The position numbers were made by a program, and so were the translations under genes. A stretch of 64,000 nt of DNA, taken from positions 6,617 to 70,616 of the forward strand of contig JBBRYE010000003.1 in NCBI GenBank assembly GCA_038237895.1. The letters are read 5' to 3'. This document shows positions 36,217 through 45,458 of the stretch, in pieces. The notes beneath the pieces were generated by a model, which saw nothing but the letters and a program-made list of their open reading frames with translations, was not told the origin of the DNA and did no database searches. The DNA comes from Pseudopedobacter sp038237895. GTDB taxonomy: Bacteria > Bacteroidota > Bacteroidia > Sphingobacteriales > Sphingobacteriaceae. Every line of letters begins with the position of its first letter. Position 1 is the stretch's first letter.

Positions 36217-36681
36217 TTATTTAAAAGAGACTCCAACTTTTACTTCGGTAATCTCATCTTTATTAATACTTTTTTCTACTTCTTTACTTTTTTTGCCTTT
36301 TTCTTTTACCACTTCCATAATGGTTAGGCAATTTTCATCGGCGGCAAGCAACTTACCCTCGGTTTGTTTTCCTTCTTTCAGTTTAATTTCTAAAAGCCTG
36401 CCTATGTTTTTTTGAAACTGCCTATCTAAAGTTAGCGGAGTATCCAAACCTGGCGAACCCACTTCTAAAGTGTAAGCATTATCAATTAAGTTCTCTTCTT
36501 CTAAATGGAAACCTACATGACGGCTCACCAACGCACAATCATGAATGCCTACGCCATTATCTCCATCTAATAAAATAGTAACATTTTTATTGTTGACTAT
36601 CTTAATTTCTACCACAAAAAGATCAGGACGATCGGCCAGTTTTTCGGCTATTAATTCCCTTATTCTTTTCTCGACACTCAT
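36217..36681 (-). CDS. rimP: Ribosome maturation factor RimP
   Basis: 154 residues. RimP assists maturation of the 30S subunit. The N-terminal alpha/beta domain ends with GVGIHDCALVSRHVGFHLEE and the conserved YTLEVGSPGLDTPLTL, and the C-terminal part is an SH3-like fold. First gene of the rimP-nusA-infB operon, with a full promoter and a leader hairpin upstream. Confidence 0.95.
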   Translation of the reverse strand: MSVEKRIRELIAEKLADRPDLFVVEIKIVNNKNVTILLDGDNGVGIHDCALVSRHVGFHLEEENLIDNAYTLEVGSPGLDTPLTLDRQFQKNIGRLLEIKLKEGKQTEGKLLAADENCLTIMEVVKEKGKKSKEVEKSINKDEITEVKVGVSFK

Positions 36682-36705
36682 TTAAATTTGATTTTTTGTT
36701 AAATA

Positions 36706-36734
36706 GAAAGAGGGGACAATGTGCCCCCTCTTTC
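36706..36734 (-). promoter_or_regulatory. Leader hairpin of the rimP operon
   Basis: A perfect 10-bp stem GAAAGAGGGG / CCCCTCTTTC around a nine-base loop lies between the promoter and the rimP start. There is no long T run after it, so it looks more like a leader control element than a terminator of the gene upstream, but that gene ends only 65 bases before. Confidence 0.55.
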
Positions 36735-36743
36735 GAATCAATG

Positions 36744-36774
36744 CAAATGTAGTAAAATTATTTTGAGATACAAA
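36744..36774 (-). promoter_or_regulatory. Bacteroidota sigma-A promoter of the rimP operon
   Basis: On the minus strand TTTG (36774-36771), exactly 19 bases, TACATTTG (36751-36744). This is a perfect match to the Bacteroidota consensus. Confidence 0.85.
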
Positions 36775-36798
36775 TTTGATGGTGAATCAAATATGAGA

Positions 36799-37725
36799 TT
36801 AACTTTCAAACTTTATCCATCCCTCGCCTTCATAACCAAAAGCAAAATATTTTGGGGTAATCATTTCGGCAAGCATTTCAATAGTATCTATAATTCGCGG
36901 TCCGCTTCTGTTAAAATAGGCATTACCATCGGCGATGTAAACTCGATTATTTTTTACCGCATCTAAATCTCGCCATCCTGGTTGGTTTAATAATAAATCT
37001 ATTTCTTGTAAAGTTCTGTTAATGGTAAATCCGCAAGGTGCAACAATTATTATCGTTGGGTTTTCATCATAAATTTGTTGCCATTCTACAAATGGCGAAT
37101 GTTTCCCATTTTCTGCTAATATAGTCTTCCCACCAGCAATCTCCACCAATTCTGGAATCCAATTGCCAGCAACCATAATCGGCGAAAGCCATTCTATTAT
37201 TGCCACTTTTGGCTTATCAGGAAAAAATTTTAATTTATGTTTTACGATATCAATTCTCTCCTCTAACTCTTCAACTAGCTCGCTTGCCCTTTCTTCCACA
37301 TCTAATTGAATGGCTGTTTCTTTTATTTCCCTTAAAATATCTTCGAGTGTATTTGGCTGAAGTGAGATTAATTTAACATCGGAATTCACTAATTCACTTA
37401 AAGCCTCTTTCACATCTTTTTCTGAAACTGCACAAACTTCGCATTGGTTTTGCGAAATGATGAAATCTGGCTTTAATGACGATATTAAGTCTTTATCAAT
37501 TTTATAAATCGAAAGTGCATCAGTTAAAATCTCTTTTACTTGGGCATCAATTTTTGCGCTATCATTTCCAGAAATAAATTTAGCATCAGAACAAACAGGT
37601 AAGTTTTGAATTTCTTTTGGATAATCACATTCATGCGATCTGCCTACTAAATTTTCTTGTAAGCCTAAAGCGCAAATTATTTCTGTGGCAGCAGGTAATA
37701 AGGAAATGATTCTTTTGTTTTGCAT
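36799..37725 (-). CDS. BtuF-like cobalamin-binding protein without signal peptide
   Basis: 308 residues from the ATG at 37725 (MQNKRIISLLPAATEIICAL). A longer frame from 37782 exists, but a TATATTTG promoter element (37748-37741) lies in it. The protein is of the periplasmic-binding family PF01497, with SHECDYP, CEVCAVS and the split-lobe pattern AIIEWLSPIMVAGNW that are usual in proteins labelled cobalamin-binding. Unlike true BtuF it has no signal peptide or lipobox and no transporter genes next to it. Its cellular place and ligand are therefore uncertain. It is divergent from the lipoprotein gene and precedes the rimP operon. Confidence 0.83.
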   Translation of the reverse strand: MQNKRIISLLPAATEIICALGLQENLVGRSHECDYPKEIQNLPVCSDAKFISGNDSAKIDAQVKEILTDALSIYKIDKDLISSLKPDFIISQNQCEVCAVSEKDVKEALSELVNSDVKLISLQPNTLEDILREIKETAIQLDVEERASELVEELEERIDIVKHKLKFFPDKPKVAIIEWLSPIMVAGNWIPELVEIAGGKTILAENGKHSPFVEWQQIYDENPTIIIVAPCGFTINRTLQEIDLLLNQPGWRDLDAVKNNRVYIADGNAYFNRSGPRIIDTIEMLAEMITPKYFAFGYEGEGWIKFES

Positions 37726-37740
37726 TTTTGGGTATTTTGC

Positions 37741-37748
37741 CAAATATA
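37741..37748 (-). promoter_or_regulatory. -7 promoter element of the BtuF-like gene
   Basis: TATATTTG on the minus strand, 15 bases before the ATG at 37725. It decides for the shorter start. Confidence 0.45.
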
Positions 37749-37762
37749 AATATTTGATTTTT

Positions 37763-39406
37763 GTGAAGCGTTTAAAACCCAATTATCCCTATCTGCTTTT
37801 AGTAATGAGTTTTTTCTTTTTATTTGGATGTAAATCTGATGAAAAAAAGAATAATAAAGCGGTTTTCAATATCAATTTAGATCAAGGTTTAACATCTTTA
37901 GATCCGGCTTTTGCTCGTAACCAAAACGTTTTATGGATGTGCAACCAAATTTTTAGCAGTTTGGTGCAAATTGATGATAGCTTAAATATTAAACCCAGTG
38001 TTGCAAAAAGTTGGGAAATTTCTGAAGATGGCAAAACTTATACTTTTCATTTAAGAGATGATGTTTTTTTTCATGATGATGATCTTTTTAAAAACGGTAA
38101 AGGAAGAAAAGCAGTTGCTACAGATTTTAAATATTCTTTTTCTAGAATTATTGACCCAAAAATGACTTCTTCTGGAGCATGGATTTTTAACGATAAAGTA
38201 AATGGAAAAGAAGATTTTTTGGCGCCAAATGATTCTACTTTTATTATTAAACTAAATAAACCATTTCCTCCTTTTTTATCGATGTTATCTGCACAATATT
38301 GTTCGGTGGTGCCGCATGAAGTTGCTGATAAATATGGTAAGGAGTTTAGAACGCACCCAATTGGAACTGGTCCGTTTAAATTTAAATATTGGAAAGAAGG
38401 TGAGATTTTAGTATTGTTAAAAAATGAGAATTATTTTGAAAAAGACAGTAAAGGAATAAGATTACCTTATTTGGATGCCGTAAAAGCAACTTTTATCCCT
38501 GATAAACAAACTGCCTTTATGGAATTCTTGAAAAAGGATTTAGATTATTTTAATAGTATTGATGGCAGCTATCGCGATGATATTTTAACCAAAAGTGGTA
38601 ATATGACGTCGAGATATAAAGGCAAATTTCAATTGGTTAAAGGTTCTTACTTAAACACCGAATATTTGGGAATGTTAGTAGATAGCAGCTTAGCTATCGT
38701 TAAAAACTCGCCAATTAAATATAAAAAAGTACGCCAGGCTATTAATTATGCTATCAATAAAGAACGATTGGTTAAATATTTAAGAAATAGTATTGGTGTG
38801 CCTGGTACTGCAGGATTTATACCAGCAGGAATGCCTGGTTTTGATGCTAAAGCAGTAAAAGGTTATGATTATAAACCTGAAAAAGCTAAACAATTATTGA
38901 AAGAAGCAGGATTTACAAACGGAAATGGCATGAAGGAATTGACTTTAAGCACTACAACAACCTATAAAGATTTAATAGAATTTATACAGGGAGAATTAAA
39001 TAATATTGGAATTAAATCTAAAATAGAAGTGAACCAAAGCGCATCGCTAAGGGAAACTATTGCCAAACGACAAACTAATTTTTTTAGAGGCAGTTGGATT
39101 GCTGATTATGCAGACGGTGAAATTTATCTTTCTATGTTTTATTCTAAAAACTATGTTCCTATTGGTCCAAATTATACCAGCTTTAACAATCCACAATTTG
39201 ATAGAATGTATGAGCAACTTAATTATATAAAAGATGATAAAGAACGTTATAAACTTTATCAAAAAATGGATCAGTTGGTAATGGATGAAGCACCGGTTGT
39301 GGTTTTATTTTACGATCAATCGGTAAATCTTTTTCAGAATAATATTAGTGGTTTGGGGCATAATGCTCAAAATTTATTGGTGTTGAAGTATGTGAAGAAG
39401 CAGTAA
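37763..39406 (+). CDS. Peptide/nickel-type ABC transporter substrate-binding lipoprotein
   Basis: 547 residues from GTG 37763. This start gives a signal with a basic VKRLKPN head and a lipobox ending FLFGC. The longer frame from 37685 overlaps the divergent gene and would spoil the signal. The rest matches family 5 solute-binding proteins (DppA/OppA): SLDPAFARNQNVLWMCNQIF, KPSVAKSWEISEDGKTYTFHLR with the following DDVFFHD, and PIGTGPFKFKYW. It should bind oligopeptides or a similar ligand at the outer face of the inner membrane. The permease genes are not nearby, as often in Bacteroidota. Confidence 0.9.
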   Translation: MKRLKPNYPYLLLVMSFFFLFGCKSDEKKNNKAVFNINLDQGLTSLDPAFARNQNVLWMCNQIFSSLVQIDDSLNIKPSVAKSWEISEDGKTYTFHLRDDVFFHDDDLFKNGKGRKAVATDFKYSFSRIIDPKMTSSGAWIFNDKVNGKEDFLAPNDSTFIIKLNKPFPPFLSMLSAQYCSVVPHEVADKYGKEFRTHPIGTGPFKFKYWKEGEILVLLKNENYFEKDSKGIRLPYLDAVKATFIPDKQTAFMEFLKKDLDYFNSIDGSYRDDILTKSGNMTSRYKGKFQLVKGSYLNTEYLGMLVDSSLAIVKNSPIKYKKVRQAINYAINKERLVKYLRNSIGVPGTAGFIPAGMPGFDAKAVKGYDYKPEKAKQLLKEAGFTNGNGMKELTLSTTTTYKDLIEFIQGELNNIGIKSKIEVNQSASLRETIAKRQTNFFRGSWIADYADGEIYLSMFYSKNYVPIGPNYTSFNNPQFDRMYEQLNYIKDDKERYKLYQKMDQLVMDEAPVVVLFYDQSVNLFQNNISGLGHNAQNLLVLKYVKKQ

Positions 39407-39437
39407 AGTTTTGCGTCTAATAATCGCTAATCTCTTT

Positions 39438-39553
39438 GTCGGAATCTTGATTTTCTTGATTAAAGAATTAAAAGGATTGTTTAGTATTGGAATGTTTGCT
39501 TCTTAAAATAGGAATCAAGATAATCCTAAAATCCTAGAATCAAGATTTAGACA
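39438..39553. repeat. Family C inverted repeat
   Basis: Begins GTCGGAATCTTGATTTTC and ends AATCAAGATTTAGAC, with AAAAGGATTG and GATAATCCTAAAATCC inside. It lies between the convergent lipoprotein gene and waaA and might serve both as terminator. Confidence 0.65.
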
Positions 39554-39601
39554 ATTTTAACACGCTTACATTGGTTTTTATTGGTGAATTAGTGGCAACT
39601 T

Positions 39602-40834
39602 TTAAACCTTCCCAAAAACCTCGTTCATAATGATTTGAGTAGCTCCAATATTTTGATCCACATAATTCTTTGCGATTTCTCCCGATTGTTTTCTAAAGTC
39701 TTCTTCAGATATTAACTGATTTAAAACTTTATTTAACTCTTCTTGATTGTTAATTGTAAATCCTCCTTTTAAATAAACCAAATCAATTGCCTCTTTAAAC
39801 TTTTGATATTTTGGCCCAAAAATAACTGGTAAACCATAAGCAGCTGCTTCTAAAGTATTATGAATTCCTGCTCCAAACCCTCCACCAATATATGCAACAT
39901 CTGCATAAGCGTATAAAGAAGAGAGCATTCCAATATTATCGATGATTAAAACTTTAGCATCCTTTATGGCTGATGATTCATTTATTTCAGAATACCTAAT
40001 TACTTCATTATTTAAAAGATGCTCCAAATTTTTGATGTTAGTTTCAGAAACTTCATGCGGGGCAACAATAAATTTCCAGCCTTTCGGCGATGTTAAAATA
40101 TAATGTGCTATCAGTTTTTCATCTTCCAACCAAGTGCTTCCACCAATAAAAATTTTTTGATTGTCTTTAAATTTTTCTATCATGGGGAAATCCTTTCTAT
40201 TTTGAGCCAACTCTGTTACGCTATCAAAACGGGTATCGCCACTAATAGTAACGTTATTTAAACCAATGCCTTTTAATAAATCTGCCGAGGTTTGATTTTG
40301 AACAAAAAAATGGGTTACACATTTTAAGATAGAACGATAAAAATCGCCGTAAGGCTTAAAAAACAATTGCTCTTTTCTAAAAATTGCAGAAGTAATATAT
40401 AATGGGATTTGTTGTTTTTTTAACTCCTTAAAAAAATAATTCCAAAACTCGTATTTGTTAAAAAACGCAATTTCAGGCTTAAAAATATTCAGAAAATCTT
40501 GAGCATTTTTTGCAGTATCCAAAGGGAGATAAAGGATATAATCTCCAAAAGGAGAGTTTTTTCTAACCTCATATCCAGAAGGAGAGAAAAAAGTAATTAC
40601 AATTTTTTTATCAGTAAATCTTTTTCTAACCGCTTGTAAAAGTGGTTTTCCCTGTTCAAATTCGCCTAAAGAGGCGAAATGAAACCAAATGTTTTTATGC
40701 GATTGTTTAGGATTAAAATTTGTACGCCAATTCTTTCTCCCATCTATCCAAAGTTTCGCTTTTCTATTAAAAAAAGAAAATATCCATATCAAAAAATAAT
40801 AAAACTTTATCCCAATGTTATAAAATATAGGCAT
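39602..40834 (-). CDS. waaA: 3-deoxy-D-manno-octulosonic acid (Kdo) transferase
   Basis: 410 residues, GT30 glycosyltransferase with the GT-B fold that adds Kdo to lipid A precursor at the inner membrane. An N-terminal hydrophobic segment (about 8-22) anchors it. The catalytic glutamate is in FASLGEFEQG (Glu58), and TSAIFRKEQ, SGDTRFD, APHEV, YIGGGFGAGIHNTLEAAAYG are the usual family blocks. Alone on the minus strand, divergent from ugd with 63 bases between, so surface polysaccharide and LPS core genes meet here. Confidence 0.94.
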   Translation of the reverse strand: MPIFYNIGIKFYYFLIWIFSFFNRKAKLWIDGRKNWRTNFNPKQSHKNIWFHFASLGEFEQGKPLLQAVRKRFTDKKIVITFFSPSGYEVRKNSPFGDYILYLPLDTAKNAQDFLNIFKPEIAFFNKYEFWNYFFKELKKQQIPLYITSAIFRKEQLFFKPYGDFYRSILKCVTHFFVQNQTSADLLKGIGLNNVTISGDTRFDSVTELAQNRKDFPMIEKFKDNQKIFIGGSTWLEDEKLIAHYILTSPKGWKFIVAPHEVSETNIKNLEHLLNNEVIRYSEINESSAIKDAKVLIIDNIGMLSSLYAYADVAYIGGGFGAGIHNTLEAAAYGLPVIFGPKYQKFKEAIDLVYLKGGFTINNQEELNKVLNQLISEEDFRKQSGEIAKNYVDQNIGATQIIMNEVFGKV

Positions 40835-40897
40835 TTATCTATCGAATTATTAACTTCGTCAAGTTTAAAGAAATTTAAGAAAAAATAGCAATATTAT

Positions 40898-42217
40898 ATG
40901 AAAATAGCAGTAATTGGGACAGGATATGTTGGTTTAGTAACCGGAACTTGTTTAGCAGAAACCGGAAACAACGTTACTTGTGTAGACATAGTGGAGGAAA
41001 AAGTGAACAAAATGAAGAATGGTGAGCTTCCCATCTACGAACCAGGCCTTGATATTCTTTTCCATAGAAATATAGAACAAAACAGACTTAATTTTACAAC
41101 AGATTTGGCTTATGCGATAAAAGATGCTGTTATCATATTTTTAGCTTTACCAACCCCTCCAGGTGGCGACGGAAAAGCTGATTTAAGCTATGTTTTAGGC
41201 GCCGCAAAAGACATTGCAAATTTGATTACAGATTATAAAGTTATCGTTACCAAATCCACGGTTCCAGTTGGCACAGCCGATAAAGTTAGAGCCGCTTTTG
41301 AAGAAAATACTTTGGTAGAAGTTGATGTAGTTTCTAACCCTGAATTTTTACGTGAAGGTGTTGCGGTTGACGATTTTATGAAACCAGATAGAGTAGTTGT
41401 TGGAACAAGAAGCGATAGAGCAAAAAAATTGATGGAAGAACTTTACGCTCCTTATGTGCGTTCAGGAAATCCGGTGATTTTTATGGACGAACGTTCTTCT
41501 GAACTTACAAAATATGCTGCAAATTCATTTTTGGCGACAAAAATCACTTTCATGAATGAAGTTGCCAACCTTTGCGAATTGGTTGGTGCCGATGTAGACA
41601 TGGTGCGAAAAGGCGTTGGTGCTGATGATAGGATTGGTAAAAGATTTTTGTTTCCTGGCATCGGTTATGGCGGTAGCTGTTTCCCAAAAGATGTGCAGGC
41701 TTTAGCACTTTCATCAAAAGAATACGATTACGATTTCAAGATTTTAGACGCAGTAATGGAAGTTAACCAGTCCCAAAAACTAAAGATCGTTGAGAAGATG
41801 ATGAAATATTACAACAACGATGTTAAGGGTAAGAAATTTGCACTTTGGGGTTTGGCTTTTAAACCAGAAACAGATGATATCCGTGAAGCGCCAGCTTTGT
41901 ACATTATTGACGAATTGACGAAAGCAGGAGCAGAAATTATTGCTTATGACCCTGAGGGAATGGAAAACGTAAAAAAAATGAAAGGTGATATTTTGGCTTT
42001 CGCCGATAATGCTTATGAAGCTTTAGAAGGTGCCGATGCTTTGATCATCGCAACAGAATGGCAAGCTTTCAGAAATCCTGATTTTAAGCAAATGGAAGAA
42101 AAATTAGCTTCGAAAGTGATTTTTGATGGCAGAAACCTATATGATCTTCATAAAATGATTGATTTGGGGTATTATTATAATAGTATTGGAAGGGCAACAG
42201 TAAACCAAGAAGCATAA
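40898..42217 (+). CDS. ugd: UDP-glucose 6-dehydrogenase
   Basis: 439 residues. It oxidises UDP-glucose to UDP-glucuronate with two NAD. The Rossmann GTGYVGLVTG is at 7-16, FLALPTPPG follows, EFLREG is intact, and the catalytic cysteine is in GYGGSCFPKD (about 260). WGLAFKPETDDIREAP opens the C-terminal domain. It is the first gene of the nucleotide-sugar cluster; the next gene starts 10 bases after its stop codon and would use its product. Confidence 0.96.
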   Translation: MKIAVIGTGYVGLVTGTCLAETGNNVTCVDIVEEKVNKMKNGELPIYEPGLDILFHRNIEQNRLNFTTDLAYAIKDAVIIFLALPTPPGGDGKADLSYVLGAAKDIANLITDYKVIVTKSTVPVGTADKVRAAFEENTLVEVDVVSNPEFLREGVAVDDFMKPDRVVVGTRSDRAKKLMEELYAPYVRSGNPVIFMDERSSELTKYAANSFLATKITFMNEVANLCELVGADVDMVRKGVGADDRIGKRFLFPGIGYGGSCFPKDVQALALSSKEYDYDFKILDAVMEVNQSQKLKIVEKMMKYYNNDVKGKKFALWGLAFKPETDDIREAPALYIIDELTKAGAEIIAYDPEGMENVKKMKGDILAFADNAYEALEGADALIIATEWQAFRNPDFKQMEEKLASKVIFDGRNLYDLHKMIDLGYYYNSIGRATVNQEA

Positions 42218-42227
42218 AAATATAAAA

Positions 42228-43220
42228 ATGAGTGTTAAAAAAAGAGTTTTAATTACTGGAGCGGCTGGCTTTTTGGGTTCGCATTTATGCGATAGATTTA
42301 TAAAGGAAGGTTATTATGTAATTGCGATGGACAATTTGATTACTGGCGATTTAGCCAATATCGAACATCTATTTAAGTTACCTGATTTTGAATTTTCGCA
42401 TCACGATGTTTCCAAATTTGTCCACGTACCCGGCGAATTGGATTATATTTTGCATTTCGCATCGCCTGCTAGCCCAATTGATTACTTAAAAATTCCTATC
42501 CAAACCTTAAAAGTTGGTTCTTTGGGGATTCATAACCTTTTGGGTTTGGCCCGAGTTAAAAACGCTAGATTAATCATTGCTTCTACTTCAGAAGTTTATG
42601 GAGATCCGGCAGTAAACCCTCAGCCAGAAGAATATTGGGGCAATGTAAACCCTGTTGGTCCTCGTGGTGTTTATGATGAAGCAAAACGCTTTCAAGAGGC
42701 TATCACAATGGCTTATCATACTTTTCATGGAGTAGAAACCAGGATTGTTAGAATTTTTAATACTTACGGCCCAAGAATGCGATTGAACGATGGACGTGTT
42801 TTACCCGCATTTATTGGTCAAGCTTTACGTGGGGAAGATTTAACGGTTTTTGGTGATGGAAGTCAAACTCGTTCTTTCTGTTATGTTGATGATTTAGTTG
42901 AGGGAATTTACCGTTTACTATTGTCAGACTATGCACAACCAGTTAACATCGGGAATCCTGATGAAATTACGATTGGCCAGTTTGCAGAGGAAATCATCAA
43001 ATTAACAGGAACCAACCAAAAAGTGGTGTACAAACCATTGCCACAAGACGATCCAAGGCAACGTCAGCCTGATATTACCAAGGCTAGAGCACTTTTAAAT
43101 TGGGAGCCAAAAGTTAATAGGGCGGAAGGTTTAAAGATTACTTACGAATATTTCAAAACTTTATCTCAGGAACAACTGGATAAAATTGACCATAAAGACT
43201 TTACAAATTATAATAAATAA
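42228..43220 (+). CDS. uxs: UDP-glucuronate decarboxylase (UDP-xylose synthase)
   Basis: 330 residues of the extended short-chain dehydrogenase type. GAAGFLG (11-17) binds NAD, and Tyr149/Lys153 in YDEAK are catalytic. The segments STSEVYGDP, EYWGNVNPVGPRGVYDEAKR and FGDGSQTRSFCYVDDL are typical of UDP-xylose synthase and separate it from dTDP-glucose dehydratase. The place directly behind ugd, whose product is its substrate, supports this. The stop codon overlaps the start of galE by one base. Confidence 0.92.
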   Translation: MSVKKRVLITGAAGFLGSHLCDRFIKEGYYVIAMDNLITGDLANIEHLFKLPDFEFSHHDVSKFVHVPGELDYILHFASPASPIDYLKIPIQTLKVGSLGIHNLLGLARVKNARLIIASTSEVYGDPAVNPQPEEYWGNVNPVGPRGVYDEAKRFQEAITMAYHTFHGVETRIVRIFNTYGPRMRLNDGRVLPAFIGQALRGEDLTVFGDGSQTRSFCYVDDLVEGIYRLLLSDYAQPVNIGNPDEITIGQFAEEIIKLTGTNQKVVYKPLPQDDPRQRQPDITKARALLNWEPKVNRAEGLKITYEYFKTLSQEQLDKIDHKDFTNYNK

Positions 43221-44248
43221 TGGGAAATAAGATTTTAGTTACAGGCGGAACGGGGTTTATTGGTTCACATACCGTTGTTGAACTTTACAATGCTGGATAT
43301 ACACCTGTAATAGTTGATGATTTATCAAATTCATCAATAAAAATATTAGACCAAATAGAAAAAATTATCGGTTATAAGCCAGAATTTCATCAGTTTGATT
43401 TATGTGACGAAGCTAAAGTTGCAGCTTTCATTCAATCAAATTCTGATATAAAAGGGATAATTCACTTCGCGGCTTTTAAAGCTGTTGGCGAATCGGTTCA
43501 AAAACCTCTAGAATATTACAGAAACAACTTTTTTTCTTTAATAAACTTGCTTTCTCAATACAAAGAAAAACCTATCAATTTCGTTTTCTCTTCAAGCTGT
43601 ACAGTTTACGGTCAGCCTGATATTTTGCCTGTAACAGAGACGGCTCAGGTAAAAAAAGCAGAATCTCCTTATGGCAACACTAAGCAAATTGCCGAGGAAA
43701 TTTTAGCAGAAACTGCATCGATAAACAAAAATTATAACATTGTAGCGCTAAGATATTTCAATCCGGTTGGCGCACATGCAAGTGCTCTAATTGGCGAATT
43801 ACCAATTGGTGTTCCTCAAAACTTGATTCCATTTGTTACGCAAACAGCCATCGGAAAAAGAGAACAAATTACCGTTTTTGGTGATGATTATGATACGGCT
43901 GACGGTAGTTGTGTAAGAGATTACATTCATGTTGTTGATTTAGCTAAAGCACACGTTGCAGCCATCAAACGTATGGAAGCTGGTAAAGCGGAAGATAATT
44001 ATGAGGTTTTCAATATCGGAACTGGAAAAGGGACTACCGTTTTAGAAATTATCAATGCTTTTGAAAAATCGACAGGAGAAAAATTAAAATACACCATTGG
44101 CCCACGTAGAGAAGGCGATATCGAAAAAATATATGGCGATGTTACTAAATCATCAGAAGCTTTAGGCTGGAAAACCGAACTAAATGTAGATGACATGATG
44201 AAATCTGCATGGGAATGGGAAAAATATATAGCTAAGAATCCGTTCTAG
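43220..44248 (+). CDS. galE: UDP-glucose 4-epimerase
   Basis: 342 residues. It interconverts UDP-glucose and UDP-galactose. GGTGFIGSH (9-17) binds NAD, SSSCTVYG with Ser/Thr, and Tyr151/Lys155 in YGNTK form the active site. NPVGAHASALIGE and the C-terminal GPRREGDIEKIYGD are characteristic of GalE. Start overlaps the stop of uxs (one base), so the two are translationally linked. A repeat-filled space of 157 bases follows before rfbB. Confidence 0.95.
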   Translation: MGNKILVTGGTGFIGSHTVVELYNAGYTPVIVDDLSNSSIKILDQIEKIIGYKPEFHQFDLCDEAKVAAFIQSNSDIKGIIHFAAFKAVGESVQKPLEYYRNNFFSLINLLSQYKEKPINFVFSSSCTVYGQPDILPVTETAQVKKAESPYGNTKQIAEEILAETASINKNYNIVALRYFNPVGAHASALIGELPIGVPQNLIPFVTQTAIGKREQITVFGDDYDTADGSCVRDYIHVVDLAKAHVAAIKRMEAGKAEDNYEVFNIGTGKGTTVLEIINAFEKSTGEKLKYTIGPRREGDIEKIYGDVTKSSEALGWKTELNVDDMMKSAWEWEKYIAKNPF

Positions 44249-44405
44249 TTTGTTAGTTGATTAGGTTGTTCGTTTGTTAGGCTATGCAGAGCGGGCAATA
44301 TTATCAATATTTAATTAACCTAGGTTGTCATGGCTTAGTTGATCGGTTTGCTAACAAATGCAAAGCGAACCACCTAACCACCTAACCACCTAACCACCTA
44401 AAAAA
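44249..44405. repeat. Family D repeat block ending in a (CCACCTAA)x4 tandem repeat
   Basis: The left part has TTAGTTGATTAGGTTG and GTTTGTTAGGC, the right part GCTAACAAATG and then four perfect copies of the octamer CCACCTAA (44370-44401). The halves are loosely inverted. The ATG of rfbB follows four A residues later, so the tandem repeat occupies the ribosome-binding region. Confidence 0.8.
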
Positions 44406-45458
44406 ATGAAAATACTTATCACCGGCGGAGCCGGATTTATTGGTTCTCACGTTGTTAGACGTTTTGTGAACACTTATCCAAACTATCAAATTGTAAACTT
44501 GGATAAACTGACTTATGCAGGAAATTTAGAAAACCTGTTTGATGTTGAAAAATCTGCAAACTACAAATTTGTAAAAGGAGATATTGTTGATGCTGCTTTT
44601 ATCCAAGAATTATTTGATAAAGAAAATTTTGACGCGGTTATACATCTAGCTGCCGAATCTCATGTAGATCGTTCAATTTCTAACCCTATAGAATTTGTAA
44701 TGACTAACGTTGTGGGAACTTGCAATTTGTTGAATGCTGCAAAAACATCCTGGAAAGGAGATTACGATAAAAAACGTTTTTATCATGTTTCTACGGATGA
44801 AGTTTATGGAACTTTGGGCGAAGGAACAGAAATGTTTACGGAAGAAACTTCTTACGATCCGCATTCTCCATATTCTGCTTCAAAAGCAAGTTCTGATCAT
44901 TTTGTGAGGGCATATTATGATACTTACGGAATGGATTGTGTAATTTCTAATTGTTCAAACAATTATGGTTCGTTTCACTTCCCAGAGAAATTAATTCCGC
45001 TTTCTATACACAACATCAAACAAAATAAAGCTATCCCAATTTATGGAAAAGGCGAAAATATTAGGGATTGGCTTTGGGTAGAAGACCATGCCAGAGCGAT
45101 TGACGTTATTTTCCATAAAGCAAAATCTGGTGAAACGTATAATATTGGCGGACATAATGAATGGACTAATATTGATTTAATCAGAACATTATGTAAAGTG
45201 ATGGACAAAAAATTAAATCGTGAAGAAGGAACATCAGAAAAACTGATAACCTACGTTACCGATAGAGCCGGCCACGATTTACGTTATGCCATAGATGCTA
45301 CAAAACTGAAAAACGAATTGGGCTGGGAACCAAGTTTACAATTTGAAGAAGGCTTAGAAAAAACTGTCGATTGGTACTTAGCAAACGAAACTTGGCTAAA
45401 TAACGTTACTTCTGGTAATTATCAGCATTATTACCAAGAGCAATACCAAAACAGATAA
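44406..45458 (+). CDS. rfbB: dTDP-glucose 4,6-dehydratase
   Basis: 350 residues. It turns dTDP-glucose into the 4-keto-6-deoxy sugar used for rhamnose, fucosamine and other deoxysugars. GGAGFIGSH (7-15), STDEVYGTLGE with Asp131/Glu132, and Tyr156/Lys160 in YSASK are the catalytic set, and CSNNYGSFHFPEKLIPL is the usual substrate loop. rfbA, rfbC and rfbD are not in the window. The start codon lies directly behind an octamer tandem repeat. cpsB starts with the base after its stop codon. Confidence 0.95.
   Translation: MKILITGGAGFIGSHVVRRFVNTYPNYQIVNLDKLTYAGNLENLFDVEKSANYKFVKGDIVDAAFIQELFDKENFDAVIHLAAESHVDRSISNPIEFVMTNVVGTCNLLNAAKTSWKGDYDKKRFYHVSTDEVYGTLGEGTEMFTEETSYDPHSPYSASKASSDHFVRAYYDTYGMDCVISNCSNNYGSFHFPEKLIPLSIHNIKQNKAIPIYGKGENIRDWLWVEDHARAIDVIFHKAKSGETYNIGGHNEWTNIDLIRTLCKVMDKKLNREEGTSEKLITYVTDRAGHDLRYAIDATKLKNELGWEPSLQFEEGLEKTVDWYLANETWLNNVTSGNYQHYYQEQYQNR

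Noticed and set aside
37685..37762. Upstream extension of the substrate-binding lipoprotein
   Set aside because: It overlaps the divergent gene and would bury the signal peptide. GTG 37763 gives a proper lipoprotein signal.
44370..44401. Possible CRISPR-like array
   Set aside because: Four octamers in direct tandem without spacers; no cas genes. No CRISPR array was found in the window.
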